Program-made: the position numbers and the translations under genes
Shown here: positions 14,917 to 22,544 of the stretch, one piece after another
How positions within the stretch are numbered: the stretch's first letter is position 1
Layout: each line of letters opens with the position of its first letter
The notes under the pieces: generated by a model
Database searches by the model: none
Told to the model about the DNA's origin: nothing
Seen by the model: the letters and a program-made list of their open reading frames with translations, nothing else
Source of the DNA: an uncultured Eubacterium sp.
GTDB taxonomy: Bacteria; Bacillota; Clostridia; Oscillospirales; Acutalibacteraceae
NCBI GenBank assembly: GCA_902462495.1
Contig: CABQCC010000012.1
Location: forward strand, 1-22,544
DNA: 22,544 nucleotides
Reading direction: 5' to 3'

Positions 14917-16605
14917 ATGAAAAAGATTTTATCTATATTAATATCATTGTTGCTTGTGATTTCCCTATTTTCAGGTTGCAAAAACAAGCAAGAATCAATA
15001 GATTTCATTTATCCGTTTGGCGCAAATGTCAACAGCTACGACCCGCAGGTTGCTTCGACCGCCGATGAATTCTTAATTATTGAAAACACTTTTGAGGGCT
15101 TAATCAGAATCAACGACGACGGAACGGTTGTTCCCGGTATGGCTGAAAAATGGGAAATCAGCGATGACGGCTTAACTTATGTGTTCCACATTCGCAAAGG
15201 TATGAAGTGGAACATCAACACCGACAAATATGAAAAAGGCGAAAACAAAGGCAAGTTCATCGACTCTCGTCTGCAAATGCTCGGCTACGAATTCAATCCC
15301 GACATTACGGCTCACGACTTTGTGTTTGCGTTGAGGAGAGCGGTTTATTATTACACTGACTGTCCGCAGTTCGCATCGGTTTCGTGCATAAAAAATGCGA
15401 ACAAAATCCACACAGGTGCGGTGCTCCCTACCGAACTCGGTGCGGTTGCAAACGATGACTACACCCTGACTATTACGCTTGAACACAGGGACGACACCTT
15501 TATGCAAACACTTGCATCGGCTGTTGCAATGCCGTGCAACGAGCAATTCTTCGTTGCCACAAAAGGCAAATACGGTTTGGAGGGCAAATACACGCTGTTC
15601 AACGGTCAGTTTTATGTCAGCCAAATTCTTGACGCATCATATCTTTTGAAGAAGAACAAAGAATACACGGGTCCGTCACCTGCGACGGCAACAGAACTTA
15701 CACTCAAGATACCCGACAAAAACGACGAGGACAACAACGACCTCGTTTCAAAACTTGAAAGCGGATACTATGACGCTGCTTTCATCACGGGCAAGGACAG
15801 CGACAAAGTCAAGAAAAACAGCGGTGTCACCTACACAGCTTATCAAGACACCACTTGGGGCTTTGTGTTCAACACAAATGACGAGGTGTTCCAATCAAAA
15901 ACTATGCGCAAGGCATTTTGTGAGGGATTCAGCAGACCGAAAGATTTTGACAAGGATTATCTTGCAACTGCAACAAACCTCACGCCGTCCTCCTGCGTTA
16001 TCAACGGCAACAACGCCGTCAAGGCTATGGGCAACACAGTTGCACCTCAAAACCAAAGCAAAAGCGTTTCCGACTGGAAAAAGGCACTTGATATACTTGA
16101 AACGACGGATATATCCGTTACCGTGCTGACTCCGGACTATATGGAAAACTATGTAAAAATTCTTTTGCAAGGAATTCAGGCAGGTCTCGGTGCTTATTTG
16201 ACAAATTCAAAGGGCAATGCCGTCACCTTAACCCTCAAAGTTAAGACTATGACCGAAGAAGAGATAAGAAGCGAAATTGCCAAGAACACCTACGATGTTG
16301 CATTTTTGCCGTTCACCGCAACGGGCAACAGCGCATTGTCGTTCATCAGCCAAATTTCAAGCGACAACATAACAGACATCAATTCAAAAAAAGTTGACTC
16401 ACTCATCAAAAAAGCGCAAAGCCAAAGCACTCTTGCCTCTGCATCAAAATATTTGAAGCAAGCGGAGCAAACAATTCTTGACACATATGCTCTTTATCCT
16501 ATGATATACGAAAGCAGTTATTATGCTTCGGCAAACGGAGTGAAAAACATTCAGTTCCACCCGGGAACAGGAAGGGTGAGCTTTGTAAATGCAACAAGAG
16601 AATAA
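14917..16605 (+). CDS. ABC transporter substrate-binding lipoprotein (peptide/nickel type)
   Basis: A 562-residue extracytoplasmic solute-binding protein of the SBP_bac_5 (OppA/DppA-like) family. The N terminus is a lipoprotein signal (Lys-Lys, hydrophobic stretch, lipobox FSGC) with the modified Cys at position 21, so the mature protein is tethered to the outer membrane face. Family hallmarks near the N terminus include SYDPQ, ENTFEGLIRI, GMAEKWEISDDGLTYVFHIR and the MKWN motif. Length is normal. Such proteins usually deliver oligopeptides, and occasionally other ligands, to ABC permeases; the ligand cannot be read here. No permease or ATPase genes are adjacent, so it is an orphan binding protein. 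The AAGGA site is 12 nt from ATG, a long spacing. The stop overlaps the next gene by 17 nt. Confidence 0.9.
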   Translation: MKKILSILISLLLVISLFSGCKNKQESIDFIYPFGANVNSYDPQVASTADEFLIIENTFEGLIRINDDGTVVPGMAEKWEISDDGLTYVFHIRKGMKWNINTDKYEKGENKGKFIDSRLQMLGYEFNPDITAHDFVFALRRAVYYYTDCPQFASVSCIKNANKIHTGAVLPTELGAVANDDYTLTITLEHRDDTFMQTLASAVAMPCNEQFFVATKGKYGLEGKYTLFNGQFYVSQILDASYLLKKNKEYTGPSPATATELTLKIPDKNDEDNNDLVSKLESGYYDAAFITGKDSDKVKKNSGVTYTAYQDTTWGFVFNTNDEVFQSKTMRKAFCEGFSRPKDFDKDYLATATNLTPSSCVINGNNAVKAMGNTVAPQNQSKSVSDWKKALDILETTDISVTVLTPDYMENYVKILLQGIQAGLGAYLTNSKGNAVTLTLKVKTMTEEEIRSEIAKNTYDVAFLPFTATGNSALSFISQISSDNITDINSKKVDSLIKKAQSQSTLASASKYLKQAEQTILDTYALYPMIYESSYYASANGVKNIQFHPGTGRVSFVNATRE

Positions 16606-17056
16606 TCGAAGCAAAACAGTTGCCGTTATATTTTGGATATTAACGGCAATTTGTATGGCAACGATATTTTACTTTTCGTCAAGACCGGCAAATCAATCGG
16701 CAGGTCAAAGTTCCGTTGTGACTCTGTTTTTGCAACGGCTGTTTCACACAGAAGCAATAACCGAACATATGGTTAGAAAATTCGCTCATTTCACAGAATT
16801 TGCAGGACTTGGATTTTTAATAAACACCGCCTTGTATTTTACAAACGGCAAGCAAAATTTTCCGCTTGGAGCAGGCATAGGCTCGGCATATGCGGGGACT
16901 GACGAAATTCATCAGATATTCGTTGACGGCAGGAGCTGTCAATTCAGCGACTGGGCACTCGACACCGCAGGTGTCATAACGGGTGCTTTGATATTGTCAA
17001 TTCTGATTTTGATTATCGGCAAGATAATTGAGCATAAAAAACATATAAGAAGATAA
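16589..17056 (+). CDS. VanZ family membrane protein
   Basis: A 155-residue integral membrane protein of the VanZ-like family. Signature elements are FSSRPANQS (29-37) after the first membrane helix (about 10-29), RKFAHFTEF (63-71), DEIHQIFVDGR (105-115) and SDWALDTAG (120-128), with further helices near 70-85, 92-108 and 125-146 and a basic C-terminal tail. The name comes from a glycopeptide-resistance accessory gene, but chromosomal VanZ-like proteins are common in Firmicutes and mostly uncharacterised; no other van genes are present, so resistance should not be inferred. The start codon lies inside the solute-binding gene (17-nt overlap) behind GGTGAG (16575-16580), suggesting translational coupling. 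Confidence 0.85.
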   Translation: MQQENNRSKTVAVIFWILTAICMATIFYFSSRPANQSAGQSSVVTLFLQRLFHTEAITEHMVRKFAHFTEFAGLGFLINTALYFTNGKQNFPLGAGIGSAYAGTDEIHQIFVDGRSCQFSDWALDTAGVITGALILSILILIIGKIIEHKKHIRR

Positions 17057-17080
17057 AAAGTTTTAAGGAGATATTCAAAA

Positions 17081-17806
17081 ATGAATGTACTTACATTTGA
17101 CACAGAAGAACAAATAGGAATCGCCGCAGGCTATTATATGTGCGGTCAGGTTTTGCAAAAGCCTGACAGCGTATTGGGACTTGCAACAGGTTCTACACCA
17201 CTCAAACCTTATGCACATATGATTAAGCTTTATCAAGACGGTGCGGTTGATTTTTCAAAGGTAACAACCTTTAATCTTGATGAATATTGCAATCTTGATG
17301 TAAAAGACAAAAACAGCTACCACAGCTTTATGTATGAAAATCTTTTTGACCACATCAACATTCCTGATGAAAACATCAACTTCCTCAACGGCAACGCCGA
17401 GGATATGGAGGCAGAATGTAAGGCATACGAAGAAAGAATCAAAAAGTGCGGCGGAATTGACATTCAGCTTCTCGGCATCGGTTCAAACGGTCACATTGCA
17501 TTCAACGAGCCTGCCGATTCTTTCCAAAGATGGAGCCATGTTGTTGCTCTTAAAGAAAGCACAATCAAGGACAATTCAAGATTTTTCAATTCAATCGAGG
17601 AAGTTCCTACCCACGCCGCAACAATGGGCATCGGTTCAATTATGCAGGCGAAGCGTATCCTTATCATCGCAATCGGCGAGAACAAGGCAAAGGCAATCAA
17701 GCAACTTATTGACGGAAATGTTACTCCTCAGTGCCCTGCTTCGGTGCTTCAGTTCCACAAGGATGTAACACTTATGCTCGACAAGGGTGCAGCATCCTTG
17801 ATTTGA
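17081..17806 (+). CDS. nagB: Glucosamine-6-phosphate deaminase
   Basis: NagB (241 residues) converts glucosamine 6-phosphate to fructose 6-phosphate and ammonia, feeding amino-sugar carbon into glycolysis. Visible motifs are the phosphate-binding GLATGSTP (33-40), NLDEY with the catalytic Asp67 (65-69), and GIGSNGHIAFNEP (132-144) with catalytic His138 and Glu143. The E. coli Asp141 position is Asn136, as I recall for Firmicutes NagB. The protein is shorter than E. coli NagB (266 residues), which fits the non-allosteric B. subtilis-like group. AAGGAG lies 10 nt from the ATG (17065-17070). No nagA or sugar transport genes are adjacent. The 24-bp gap from the VanZ-like gene suggests co-transcription. 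Confidence 0.96.
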   Translation: MNVLTFDTEEQIGIAAGYYMCGQVLQKPDSVLGLATGSTPLKPYAHMIKLYQDGAVDFSKVTTFNLDEYCNLDVKDKNSYHSFMYENLFDHINIPDENINFLNGNAEDMEAECKAYEERIKKCGGIDIQLLGIGSNGHIAFNEPADSFQRWSHVVALKESTIKDNSRFFNSIEEVPTHAATMGIGSIMQAKRILIIAIGENKAKAIKQLIDGNVTPQCPASVLQFHKDVTLMLDKGAASLI

Positions 17807-17856
17807 GATAAAGCACTCTACATAACACAACTTTAATTTTATTCAAGGTGATAAAA

Positions 17857-18594
17857 ATGAAAAACAAAACAAAAGCAATCATCTCTCTTGCACTTGCATC
17901 AACAATAGCCATCACTGTTGCAGGCTGTTCTTCTAAAGACAAAAAGCCTGACGGTGAATATGTCAATCCGTCATCACAGGAGCAGACGGTAACAAATTCA
18001 AACGGAGAAGTTGTTACTGCAAACGGAAGCGAAGCAACAGGTGATGTTTCAGTCGCAACCACAGCCAAGAAAAGCAAGAAAGCAAAGAAGGTAAAAGAAA
18101 AGCCGACAAAGCCTTATTATGTTACAAACATCAACGGCAAAAAAATCAAAACGACAGCCGCATATGAAAAAGTTACAAACAAAAAGGGTGAAACCGTAAC
18201 CGACAAAAAAGGCAACACTGTCACAGAAAAAGTCAGCACCACTGTTGCAACCACAAAAAAAGGTGAAACAACCACCAAGCATTACGAAGGTACGACAACT
18301 TATACAACAAGACCGTCGAATGCTCCTATTGAACTTCCCGCTTTACCTGAAGAAGATTATACTTTATCAGAATCTATGGCACTCAGCAATCTTCAAGCTA
18401 ACTACCCTGAGAAGTGGATTAACTATTTTTACGACTACGACCCTAAAAACAACGGCGACTACGCTTACTTTGCGGTTTTCACAAATCCGGACAAGCACAC
18501 AATCACATCTGTTATCACCGTTGACTTGAAAACAGGCAGAGCAAACGAAAAGAATCTTAAAACAGGCGTAATTTCAAATATCAATGCTTTATAA
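17857..18594 (+). CDS. Uncharacterised lipoprotein with Lys/Thr-rich linker
   Basis: A 245-residue predicted lipoprotein. The signal peptide (MKNKTK, hydrophobic 7-22) ends in lipobox VAGC with Cys24. Residues 25-160 are low complexity and rich in Lys, Thr, Gly and Glu, with a Lys cluster at 71-82 and KKGETVT-DKKGNTVT style repeats (109-124), resembling a cell-wall-crossing linker. A short folded-looking C-terminal part (about 165-245) contains Tyr/Trp-rich segments and an ITVDLKTGRA motif. I do not recognise the domain; the VDxxTG ending faintly recalls PepSY-like folds, but this is weak. I chose ATG at 17857 with AAGGTG 6 nt upstream; a GTG at 17848 overlaps that site. It lies between nagB and metG, 50 and 29 bp away. 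Confidence 0.8.
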   Translation: MKNKTKAIISLALASTIAITVAGCSSKDKKPDGEYVNPSSQEQTVTNSNGEVVTANGSEATGDVSVATTAKKSKKAKKVKEKPTKPYYVTNINGKKIKTTAAYEKVTNKKGETVTDKKGNTVTEKVSTTVATTKKGETTTKHYEGTTTYTTRPSNAPIELPALPEEDYTLSESMALSNLQANYPEKWINYFYDYDPKNNGDYAYFAVFTNPDKHTITSVITVDLKTGRANEKNLKTGVISNINAL

Positions 18595-18623
18595 AAAATA
18601 ACTGTTAAACAGGAGAAAATATA

Positions 18624-20567
18624 ATGGCAAACAAAGGAAAATTTTACATTACAACAGCCATAGCATACACATCTCGCAAGCCTCACATCGGCAACAGCTA
18701 CGAAATCGTGCTGACCGATGCAATCGCAAGATATAAGCGACTTCAAGGCTATGATGTGTTTATGCTCACCGGCACAGACGAGCACGGTCAAAAAATCGAG
18801 GAATACGCAGAAGCCGCAGGCGTTACACCAAAGGAATATGTTGACAAGGTGTCAGGCGAAATCCGTGGCATTTGCGACCTTTTGAACACAAGCTATGACC
18901 GTTTCATCCGCACAACAGATGAACAGCACGAAAGAATCGTGCAAAAGATATTCAAGAAACTCTACGAACAGGGCGACATTTACAAAGGTCATTACGAGGG
19001 CTTGTACTGCACACCGTGCGAAAGCTTCTGGACAGAAAGCCAACTTATTGACGGCAAATGCCCTGACTGTGGCAGAGAAGTAAAACCTGCCAAAGAAGAG
19101 GCATACTTCCTCAAACTTTCAAAATATCAAAAGCGACTTGAAGATTTCATTGAGCAAAACGAAAACTTCATTTATCCCGAAGCAAGAAAGAAAGAAATGC
19201 TCAACAACTTCATCAAACCGGGCTTGCAGGACCTTTGCGTTTCAAGAACAAGCTTCAAATGGGGCATCCCTGTTGACTTTGACCCCGACCATGTTGTTTA
19301 TGTTTGGATTGACGCACTTTCAAACTATATCACGGCTATCGGCTACGACCCTGACGGTTCGTCAGACGAATACAAAAAGTATTGGCCTGCCGATGTTCAC
19401 ATCATCGGTAAGGATATTGTTCGATTCCACACAATTTATTGGCCTATTATGCTTATGGCTCTCGGTGAGCCGCTTCCGAAGCAGGTTTTCGGTCATCCTT
19501 GGCTTCTCTTTGGTGAGGATAAAATGAGCAAATCAAGAGGCAATGTTATCTATGCGGACGACCTTGTTGAACTTCTCGGCGTTGACGCTGTAAGATACTA
19601 CCTTGTGTCCGAAATGCCTTACGCTTCTGACGGCTCTATCACTTACGAAACAATTATCGAGCGCTATAATTCTGACCTTGCCAACACCTTTGGCAATCTT
19701 GTTAACAGAACTATCGCAATGCAGAACAAGTATTTTGACGGCGTTATTCAACCGGGCGATGTTGCAGAACCTGTTGATGACGAGCTGAAAACATTTGCAC
19801 TCGACACCGTTAAAAAGATTGAAAAATGCTTTGAAACCTACCGTGTTGCAGATGCGGTTGAGGCTGTTCTCAACCTTGCAAAGCGCTCTAACAAATATAT
19901 TGACGAAACTACTCCGTGGGCACTTGCAAAAGACGAAGCATCGCTTCCTCGCCTCGGCACAGTGCTTTACAATCTCCTTGAAGCAATAAGATATATCGCT
20001 ATTCTTCTCAGTCCGTTTATGCCTGAAACCAGCGAAAAAATCTTTGCTCAAATGAACTGCGACATCAAGGATTACGATTCACTTGCAAACTTCGGCGCAC
20101 TCAAAGCAGGCGAAAAAGTCGGCAAGGCTGAAGCTCTTTTTGCAAGAATCGACGCCGAAAAAATGCTTGCTGAAATCGCAGAAAAGCAAGAAGCCGCAGC
20201 AAAAGCGGAAGAAGCCGCAAAGCCAAAAGAAATCGAGGGACTTGCACAAATCGAATTTGACGATTTTGCAAAAGTTGAGCTTCGTGTGGCAACCATCACC
20301 GAATGTGAACCAATCAAAAAGGCAAAGAAACTTCTCAAACTTATCGTCAATGACGGCACACACGAGCCTCGTCAAATCGTATCGGGCATTGCTCCTTGGT
20401 ACAAGCCTGAGGAACTTGTCGGCAAGAATGTAATCATTGTTGCAAATCTCAAGCCTGTAAAACTCTGCGGAGAAATGAGCAACGGTATGCTCCTTGCTGG
20501 TGATGTAAGCGACAACGATGTTAAGGTTGTATTTGTTGACCTCCCTGCCGGAACACAGCTCAGATAA
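18624..20567 (+). CDS. metG: Methionyl-tRNA synthetase
   Basis: MetRS (647 residues) charges tRNA-Met, including the initiator. Class I signatures are present: KPHIGN (19-24, the HIGH motif), a four-cysteine zinc site (Cys129, Cys132, Cys146, Cys149) in the connective domain, VWIDAL (227-232) and KMSKS (300-304). An alpha-helical anticodon-binding region spans about 350-500. An Ala/Lys/Glu-rich linker (about 511-540) leads to a C-terminal tRNA-binding OB fold (about 545-647) of the Trbp111/EMAP type, a dimerisation and tRNA-affinity module seen in full-length bacterial MetG. AGGAGA lies 7 nt from ATG (18611-18616). There is no T-box leader in the 29-bp upstream gap. The stop overlaps the next start (TAATG). 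Confidence 0.98.
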   Translation: MANKGKFYITTAIAYTSRKPHIGNSYEIVLTDAIARYKRLQGYDVFMLTGTDEHGQKIEEYAEAAGVTPKEYVDKVSGEIRGICDLLNTSYDRFIRTTDEQHERIVQKIFKKLYEQGDIYKGHYEGLYCTPCESFWTESQLIDGKCPDCGREVKPAKEEAYFLKLSKYQKRLEDFIEQNENFIYPEARKKEMLNNFIKPGLQDLCVSRTSFKWGIPVDFDPDHVVYVWIDALSNYITAIGYDPDGSSDEYKKYWPADVHIIGKDIVRFHTIYWPIMLMALGEPLPKQVFGHPWLLFGEDKMSKSRGNVIYADDLVELLGVDAVRYYLVSEMPYASDGSITYETIIERYNSDLANTFGNLVNRTIAMQNKYFDGVIQPGDVAEPVDDELKTFALDTVKKIEKCFETYRVADAVEAVLNLAKRSNKYIDETTPWALAKDEASLPRLGTVLYNLLEAIRYIAILLSPFMPETSEKIFAQMNCDIKDYDSLANFGALKAGEKVGKAEALFARIDAEKMLAEIAEKQEAAAKAEEAAKPKEIEGLAQIEFDDFAKVELRVATITECEPIKKAKKLLKLIVNDGTHEPRQIVSGIAPWYKPEELVGKNVIIVANLKPVKLCGEMSNGMLLAGDVSDNDVKVVFVDLPAGTQLR

Positions 20568-21169
20568 TGAATAAAGCAGGTCTGACAGCGGTTTCCCTCG
20601 GCGCTGTATTCAATCTATTATTGTTTCTCGCAAAATTCTATGTGGGAATCAGCACAAACAGTCTTTCCATTTACTGTGATGCAATCAACAATCTCGGCGA
20701 CACTTTTGCGTGCCTGATAGCCGTTCTCGGCTTCTTCCTTGCACGCAAGGTCAGCGAGTTAAAATCACATAAGGTGCAGAGCCTTTGCACTTTCGTTATC
20801 TCATTGATAATAGCAACCACAGGCGCTTACTTTATGTACAACGGTCTCAACCGACTTTTGTATCCGTTGAGAATTGCGTACAGCATTGAATATTCGTACA
20901 TCATCATTGCAACCGTTTTTGCAAAGGTGCTTATGGCACTTATGTACATTTACTTCAACAAAAAAGCAGGCTCACCTGTCCTCAAAGCAATGGTGCTCGA
21001 CAGTTTTCTTGACTGTGCAACAACCATTTTTGCATTTATGGGACTGTTTTTAATCACAAAGATAAATTTTGCGGCAGACGGTGTTTTTGCCATCATCATC
21101 GGCGCAGCGGTCACCGTTTCGGCTGTTAAAAATATTATCGAACAAAGCAGATATTTAATTAACAATTAA
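20567..21169 (+). CDS. CDF-type cation transporter lacking the C-terminal cytoplasmic domain
   Basis: A 200-residue membrane protein resembling the transmembrane half of cation diffusion facilitators. About six hydrophobic helices are visible. The helix-2 signature region reads NSLSIYCDAINNLGD, giving an Asn41-xxx-Asp45 pair at the metal-site position, and helix 5 has LDSFLDC with Asp145-xxx-Asp149. CDF proteins usually have about 300 residues with a ferredoxin-like cytoplasmic domain; here the protein ends right after helix 6 (ISRYLINN-like tail), with a normal stop. CTD-less CDFs are known. Likely substrates are divalent cations such as Zn or Mn, but specificity cannot be read. The ATG overlaps the metG stop by one base with no strong ribosome site, so translation is probably coupled. 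Confidence 0.75.
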   Translation: MNKAGLTAVSLGAVFNLLLFLAKFYVGISTNSLSIYCDAINNLGDTFACLIAVLGFFLARKVSELKSHKVQSLCTFVISLIIATTGAYFMYNGLNRLLYPLRIAYSIEYSYIIIATVFAKVLMALMYIYFNKKAGSPVLKAMVLDSFLDCATTIFAFMGLFLITKINFAADGVFAIIIGAAVTVSAVKNIIEQSRYLINN

Positions 21170-21208
21170 ATATAAATATTAAAAGTCAAAATTTAAAGGG
21201 GTTTAATC

Positions 21209-22486
21209 ATGGCTAAAACAAAAACAAAAAAGCCGAAGAAAACGGCTAAACAAAAATGGGCAATTTTCGGAAAAATAGTTATGTGGATTGTGATTGTTAT
21301 TGCAATTATTGCGGCAATCATTGCCACTATGAATGCTATTTCAGTTAAGTCCACAAACAACTTTATTTCAACAATCAAATCTGTTGAATATGACAATCAG
21401 CTCAAACCTGCAATAGACGAAAAAGACGGCTACTACACATTTACAACCGATGATGATTTCAAGGTTGTTCAGCTTTCGGACGTTCATATCGGCGCAGGCT
21501 TTATGAGCACAAAGAAAGACATCATGGCTGCCAACGCTGTTGAAGCAATGGTGAGAGCCGAAAAGCCTGACCTTGTTGTCGTTACGGGTGACATCGGCTA
21601 TCCTGTGCCGTTCCAATCAGGCACACTCAACAACAAGAACGCTGCAAAAATCTTTGCAAACCTTATGGAAAAGATGGGTGTTTATTGGTGTCTTACATAC
21701 GGTAACCACGACACGGAGGCTTACAGCTTCTTCAACAGAGCCGACATCTCAAAGATTTACGACAACAAAGAAAAATATCCGCACTGCCTTTTCCAAGCAG
21801 GTCCTGAAGATGTTGACGGCTACGGCAACTACCCTATCAAAGTCAAGAACAGCGCAGGCAAGATTTCTCAGGTGTTCTTTATGGTAGACTCTCACTCATA
21901 CACAGACGGCGACTACTTCGGTGCATTGTGGAAATATGACTGCATCCATAAGAACCAAATTGATTGGTACGAAAAGAATGTTAAGGCATTCACCGAGGAA
22001 AACGGCGGAGAAGTTCCAAAATCAATGATGTTCTTCCACATTCCTATTCAGGAAATGCAAACTGCATATTATGAATATCGTGACAACGGCTTCAAAGACA
22101 CCGACAGAGTAAAATATGTTTACGGCAAGACCGGTGAATCGGGCAAGGTTGTTTACGCAAGTGACAAGAACGAGGGTATGTTCGACAAGATTAAAGAACT
22201 TGGCTCAACAAAGGGCGTATTCTTTGGTCACGACCATACAAACAACATCTCATTTATGTATGACGGTATTCAGCTTGGCTACTCATACACCGTTGACTAT
22301 CTTGCATATATGGGCATTAATAAATACGGTCTACAGCGTGGTTGTGCCGTTATGGAAGTTCATCCTGACGGAACATATGACCGCACACTTGAAAACTACT
22401 ATCAGGATAAGTACAAGTCAATCAACGAAAAAGAAAAGGTAACAATGAAAGATTATCATTCAGACCTTGTTTCTCGTGAAGAATAA
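21209..22486 (+). CDS. Membrane-anchored calcineurin-like metallophosphoesterase
   Basis: A 425-residue protein with a very basic N terminus (1-16), one membrane anchor (about 18-43) and a large, probably extracytoplasmic, metallophosphoesterase domain. Metal-site motifs are complete: SDVHIG (Asp91, His93), GDIG (Asp128), GNHD (Asn166, His167), FHIP (His277) and GHDH (His341, His343). The N-terminal basic residues and lack of a cleavage site suggest N-in, C-out topology. Family members hydrolyse phosphomonoesters or diesters with a di-metal centre; the substrate is not predictable. AAAGGGG lies 7 nt from ATG (21195-21201). It is 39 bp after the CDF-like gene and last before the terminator. 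A transporter for divalent metal beside a di-metal phosphatase is suggestive but unproven. Confidence 0.9.
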   Translation: MAKTKTKKPKKTAKQKWAIFGKIVMWIVIVIAIIAAIIATMNAISVKSTNNFISTIKSVEYDNQLKPAIDEKDGYYTFTTDDDFKVVQLSDVHIGAGFMSTKKDIMAANAVEAMVRAEKPDLVVVTGDIGYPVPFQSGTLNNKNAAKIFANLMEKMGVYWCLTYGNHDTEAYSFFNRADISKIYDNKEKYPHCLFQAGPEDVDGYGNYPIKVKNSAGKISQVFFMVDSHSYTDGDYFGALWKYDCIHKNQIDWYEKNVKAFTEENGGEVPKSMMFFHIPIQEMQTAYYEYRDNGFKDTDRVKYVYGKTGESGKVVYASDKNEGMFDKIKELGSTKGVFFGHDHTNNISFMYDGIQLGYSYTVDYLAYMGINKYGLQRGCAVMEVHPDGTYDRTLENYYQDKYKSINEKEKVTMKDYHSDLVSREE

Positions 22487-22503
22487 ATAACATATGCAAA
22501 AAC

Positions 22504-22538
22504 AAAATGCTGTAAGTTCGATACTTACAGCATTTTTT
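22504..22538 (+). terminator. Intrinsic terminator after the metallophosphoesterase gene
   Basis: A perfect 10-bp stem (22507-22516 with 22524-22533), extendable by three A-T pairs, has a 7-nt loop and is followed by TTTTTT. It begins 18 bp after the stop codon. The A-run on the left arm means it could also work for transcripts arriving from the right on the minus strand. Confidence 0.92.
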
Positions 22539-22544
22539 ATATTC

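Noticed and set aside
16589..17056. Glycopeptide-resistance locus suggested by the VanZ-like gene
   Set aside because: No vanR, vanS, vanH, vanA-type ligase or vanX gene is nearby; VanZ-like proteins are common chromosomal genes.
18595..18623. T-box or SAM-type riboswitch upstream of metG
   Set aside because: The gap is only 29 bp and contains no T-box sequence or specifier structure.
1..22544. CRISPR arrays, insertion sequences, integrases, tRNA or rRNA genes
   Set aside because: No regular repeat-spacer pattern, transposase, terminal repeats or RNA gene signatures were seen.

Overview
This window is chromosomal DNA from a moderately AT-rich Gram-positive bacterium, most likely a gut-type Clostridia member (Oscillospiraceae/Ruminococcus-like). 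The pointers are the RpoB/RpoC and elongation-factor sequence style, strong AGGAGG ribosome sites, RecD2 instead of a RecBCD-type RecD, and lipoproteins with Lys/Thr-rich linkers. The genus is not resolvable from sequence alone. I see no rRNA, tRNA, CRISPR array, insertion sequence, phage gene or attachment site.

Left half (minus strand, about 14.6 kb down to 21). This is a core information-processing block, read right to left: rpoB, rpoC, rpsL, rpsG, fusA, tuf, then recD2. rpoB has its own near-consensus promoter (TTGACT-17-TAGAAT) and a leader of about 130 nt. A perfect sigma-A consensus promoter (TTGACA-17-TATAAT) is embedded in the last codons of rpoC. It drives rpsL-rpsG-fusA through a leader of about 200 nt that contains several stem-loops and four copies of a TGCARTRTGT-like decamer. 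rpsL must start at a TTG codon. tuf has a further internal promoter (TTGATA-17-TAGAAT, extended -10) and ends in a textbook terminator with a 10-bp stem and UUCG loop. recD2 follows with its own promoter.

Middle (about 14.5-14.9 kb). A divergent intergenic region of about 400 bp separates the two halves. It holds the rpoB promoter, the promoter of the rightward genes (TTGAAA-17-TATAAT with TGT extension), and unexplained inverted and direct repeats. The usual rplK-rplA-rplJ-rplL neighbours of rpoB are absent.

Right half (plus strand, 14917 to 22486). Seven tightly spaced co-directional genes follow: an orphan peptide-type ABC solute-binding lipoprotein, a VanZ-family membrane protein (17-nt overlap), nagB, an uncharacterised lipoprotein, metG, a CDF-type transporter lacking the cytoplasmic domain (1-nt overlap with metG), and a membrane-anchored metallophosphoesterase. 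A strong hairpin terminator closes the run. No internal terminator is visible, so they could form one operon or an operon with internal promoters; their functions do not form an obvious pathway.

Overall this is largely ordinary housekeeping sequence. The least explained signals are regulatory: the structured, repeat-bearing str-operon leader and the repeats between rpoB and the solute-binding protein gene. I found no convincing novel defence, mobile or biosynthetic system.
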